Source of the DNA: Bacteroides sp.
Lineage (GTDB): Bacteria; Bacteroidota; Bacteroidia; Bacteroidales; Bacteroidaceae
DNA length: 64,000 nt
Direction: 5' to 3'
NCBI GenBank assembly: GCA_019416685.1
Contig: DXWV01000057.1
Location: 59,455 to 123,454, forward strand
In this document: positions 62,177 through 64,000 of the stretch, piece by piece
How positions within the stretch are numbered: position 1 is the first letter of the stretch
How the letters are laid out: every line of letters begins with the position of its first letter
The notes under the pieces: generated by a model
The model's input: only the letters and a program-made list of their open reading frames with translations
Database searches by the model: none
What the model was told of the DNA's origin: nothing
Position numbers and translations under genes: made by a program

Positions 62177-63313
62177 TTAAAAGTAATAACCAATATTTAT
62201 ATTCAACCGGGCATTCCATTCTGCAGAAGGCATTCCTGCGGCAAAAGCTCCGTTCCAATCAGTGCCCAACCATGCCTGATTCTTTCCCAATGCATAGTCG
62301 ATGTATGTATAGACAGGTCCCATTTTCAAAGAACACCCAGTCACGTTCATATAGCTGTCATTAAACCCTTTCTCGTATTTATGCATAAAGCTGAAATCGT
62401 TGTACACCCGAATGTGGTCGAGTATTCCTTTGTCAACGAGAAATGTGTAAGCGAGTGATGCCGTATAAGTATCGGCTTTGGACGCTATTTCATACGAAGA
62501 CCCATAGGCTCCCACCACTGGCGACTGATGTTTTTCATTCGCTTTGTTTCGTGCATTTATTCGATATAGAGTATATTGAGCTTTGAAATCCCAGTTTTTG
62601 TAACTATTAAGATAATGTACAGCCAAGGCAGCGTGCGATCCCATCCGTTTGGTGTCCAGATTGTAAAGACCACCCAGCATTGCCGATGCGCCTGCTTCTT
62701 GTTTCCAGAGGTTTCCGTAGCGATATGCCACACGAATATTCCCTTGGTTGGTTTCCTTGTTTCTTCCACCTATATCATAAGCATAACGGTTGGGCGAAGG
62801 TTCGGCCCCTTCGCTAAAGTCGAGTACATCCGCATTTTTAAAGAAAGCCAGTGCCATGTCCCAGTGTTTTCCTGTATAAAGATATTTAATACCCATATCC
62901 GCGTCATCTTCTAATCCCAGATAATAGTTGATATTAAAAAAATAGCTGTTAGCCGTATATGGCATAATACCAAAAGGTACAGCAGTCAGCCCCAGTTGCA
63001 CTTGATGCTGGTTGTCAAACCGGTATCCCACCCAGCCATGCTTCAACATGCCTCCTCCGGAGGAAGTGGCATACAAACGATACTCGGCATCCAGCATTAT
63101 ATTTTTGTATCCTCCAAGCACATTCAGGCGAAACACGTCGAACCCCAAATCGCCTCCACGCTTCTTGTTTCCTTCTTTCCAATCCGAATAATTATAATTA
63201 AACCGCACGGCTCCACCCCATTTGATTTCCGGCTTCTCTTGAGCCGAAACAGGCGATAAGTAACTTGCCAATAGCATACTGATAGAAAGTAAAATACGAT
63301 GATATTTCTTCAT
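62177..63313 (-). CDS. Outer-membrane porin-like protein linked to the betaine importer
   Basis: 378 residues. Signal peptide MKKYHRILLSISMLLASYLS ending VSA. Alternating beta-strand pattern throughout (WGGAVRFNYNYSDWKEG, NIMLDAEYRLYATSSGGGM, VQLGLTAVPFGIMPY), ending NINIGYYF with a terminal Phe, as in outer-membrane barrels; it resembles the OprO/OprP-like porin group. It is the first gene of the osmoprotection operon, so it may admit betaine or a related solute across the outer membrane. Specificity is inference. Confidence 0.85.
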   Translation of the reverse strand: MKKYHRILLSISMLLASYLSPVSAQEKPEIKWGGAVRFNYNYSDWKEGNKKRGGDLGFDVFRLNVLGGYKNIMLDAEYRLYATSSGGGMLKHGWVGYRFDNQHQVQLGLTAVPFGIMPYTANSYFFNINYYLGLEDDADMGIKYLYTGKHWDMALAFFKNADVLDFSEGAEPSPNRYAYDIGGRNKETNQGNIRVAYRYGNLWKQEAGASAMLGGLYNLDTKRMGSHAALAVHYLNSYKNWDFKAQYTLYRINARNKANEKHQSPVVGAYGSSYEIASKADTYTASLAYTFLVDKGILDHIRVYNDFSFMHKYEKGFNDSYMNVTGCSLKMGPVYTYIDYALGKNQAWLGTDWNGAFAAGMPSAEWNARLNINIGYYF

Positions 63314-63334
63314 TAATAAAAAATAAATTATTAT

Positions 63335-63364
63335 CGAAGGTATATCACATACCTACGATACAAA
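63335..63364 (-). promoter_or_regulatory. Promoter of the osmoprotection operon
   Basis: Minus-strand -33 box TTTG (63364-63361) and -7 box TACCTTCG (63342-63335; one mismatch to TAnnTTTG) with an 18-base spacer. Transcription would begin near 63328, 15 bases before the porin start codon. Confidence 0.5.
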
Positions 63365-64000
63365 TGAATAATAATAATAAAGTAACGGCTATTCGATGAT
63401 GTTGCTTTTCTATATACTCCGAATTCATCAGCCTGCAAACCCTCACATAATCCATACGAAAAGTAACGCTATCATCTACTTTATAATTGGAAGAGTTCTT
63501 TGTTGAGCAATTTAGTAAAACACGCTACTGTCATTGCTTCTTCAGTACCATTTTATATCTGTTGTTGAACCGTATAAACGCCTCAACAAACTCTTATTAA
63601 ATTGATCGGGAAACAGGAAAAGAATGTAAAACAGCACAATGGCAATACATATTGATATAATAGGAGAAAAATCGGATAGCGAAGTCAATAATAAGACAAT
63701 TCAACCTTTCAAAAACACCTGAGTCCCACCTAGATTTTTTACAAAACTATGCATCAAAGAGCTAAAAAACAAAAAACGAAAGGTTTTTTTAGCTATATTA
63801 ACAGTTCGTGCCAATAAAAAACAGATTGATTCAATACAGAAATAGTTGTCAAAAAAACAACTCTATTTCTTTCGGAAGAGAGGAGTTTGAAAGAAGAAAG
63901 GAGTAATTTATTTTCTTAATTAACTGATTTGCAACAGGTATAGTCCTGACTTAATACAGTTTTACTTTACACCGTTTTAACATTATAAAAATTCATATGG
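63365..64000. other. Gene-free stretch at the window end with two hairpins
   Basis: No coding frame with recognisable content on either strand. Two A/T-rich hairpins are present: AGCTAAAAAAC with GTTTTTTTAGCT (63760-63794), and AGAAATAGTTGT with ACAACTCTATTTCT (63838-63870, two-base bulge). They look like terminators, perhaps of a gene beyond the window end. Confidence 0.5.

Noticed and set aside
63365..64000. Possible small RNA gene at the window end
   Set aside because: Only two A/T-rich hairpins are visible and no promoter or conserved RNA fold could be identified.

Overview
The window looks like chromosomal DNA of a gut Bacteroides species. The basis is two SusC/SusD outer-membrane pairs, many genes with Bacteroidetes signal peptides, Bacteroides-style promoters (-7 box TAnnTTTG), a fused biotin protein BioB-BioA, a system matching XusABC of B. 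thetaiotaomicron, and A+T-rich intergenic DNA full of hairpin repeats. I see no rRNA, tRNA, CRISPR array, insertion sequence or phage gene. The species is not determined.

Layout. 0.2-16 kb (minus strand) is a glycan-utilisation locus: an AraC-type regulator; a sugar-metabolism operon (cupin glucose-6-phosphate isomerase, ROK sugar kinase, long type-I phosphomannose isomerase-like protein, second cupin isomerase, MFS sugar porter); then susC, susD, a large GH66-like glycosidase with FG-GAP/VCBS repeats and a T9SS-like tail, and a smaller protein of the same repeat-plus-tail design. The two transcription units carry matching ~100-bp promoter modules, which suggests one regulator controls both. 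16.4-19.7 kb holds lacI-type regulator, D-mannonate oxidoreductase and uxuA (uronate catabolism), with a palindromic operator upstream. 20-25.4 kb is xusABC (xenosiderophore uptake) with a 10-1-10 Fur-like palindrome upstream. 25.8-34.8 kb holds a DUF418 membrane protein, an orphan susC/susD pair, a DUF4421 protein and an AAA-ATPase/PD-(D/E)XK protein. 34.9-41.1 kb is a complete late biotin operon bioAB-F-G-C-D. 41.2-47.8 kb is a set of single genes: DUF1349 protein, sugar O-acetyltransferase, C11 peptidase, secreted thioredoxin, sulfatase, a decayed LytS-type histidine kinase and an unknown membrane protein. 47.8-56.6 kb is a tripartite export operon (TolC, HlyD-type adaptor, MacB-like ATPase and permease) divergent from an NtrC-type response regulator and histidine kinase; the 375-bp divergent region has two sigma-54 promoters and three GTCCA-N5-TGGAC sites. 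56.8-63.3 kb is an osmoprotection operon: porin, OpuA/ProU-type betaine importer with CBS domains, and ablA-ablB for N-acetyl-beta-lysine. The last ~690 bp has no gene I can support.

Cross-cutting signal. Three kinds of hairpin repeat occur. One is a ~100-bp element (four copies). One is a TAGT-rich family that repeatedly begins at the stop codon of the upstream gene inside an operon. One is a purine-rich family that has entered reading frames, giving a charged linker in XusC and the BioB-BioA junction. The best leads are the duplicated promoter modules, the sigma-54 circuit, the stop-codon-linked hairpins and the basic leader ahead of bioAB.
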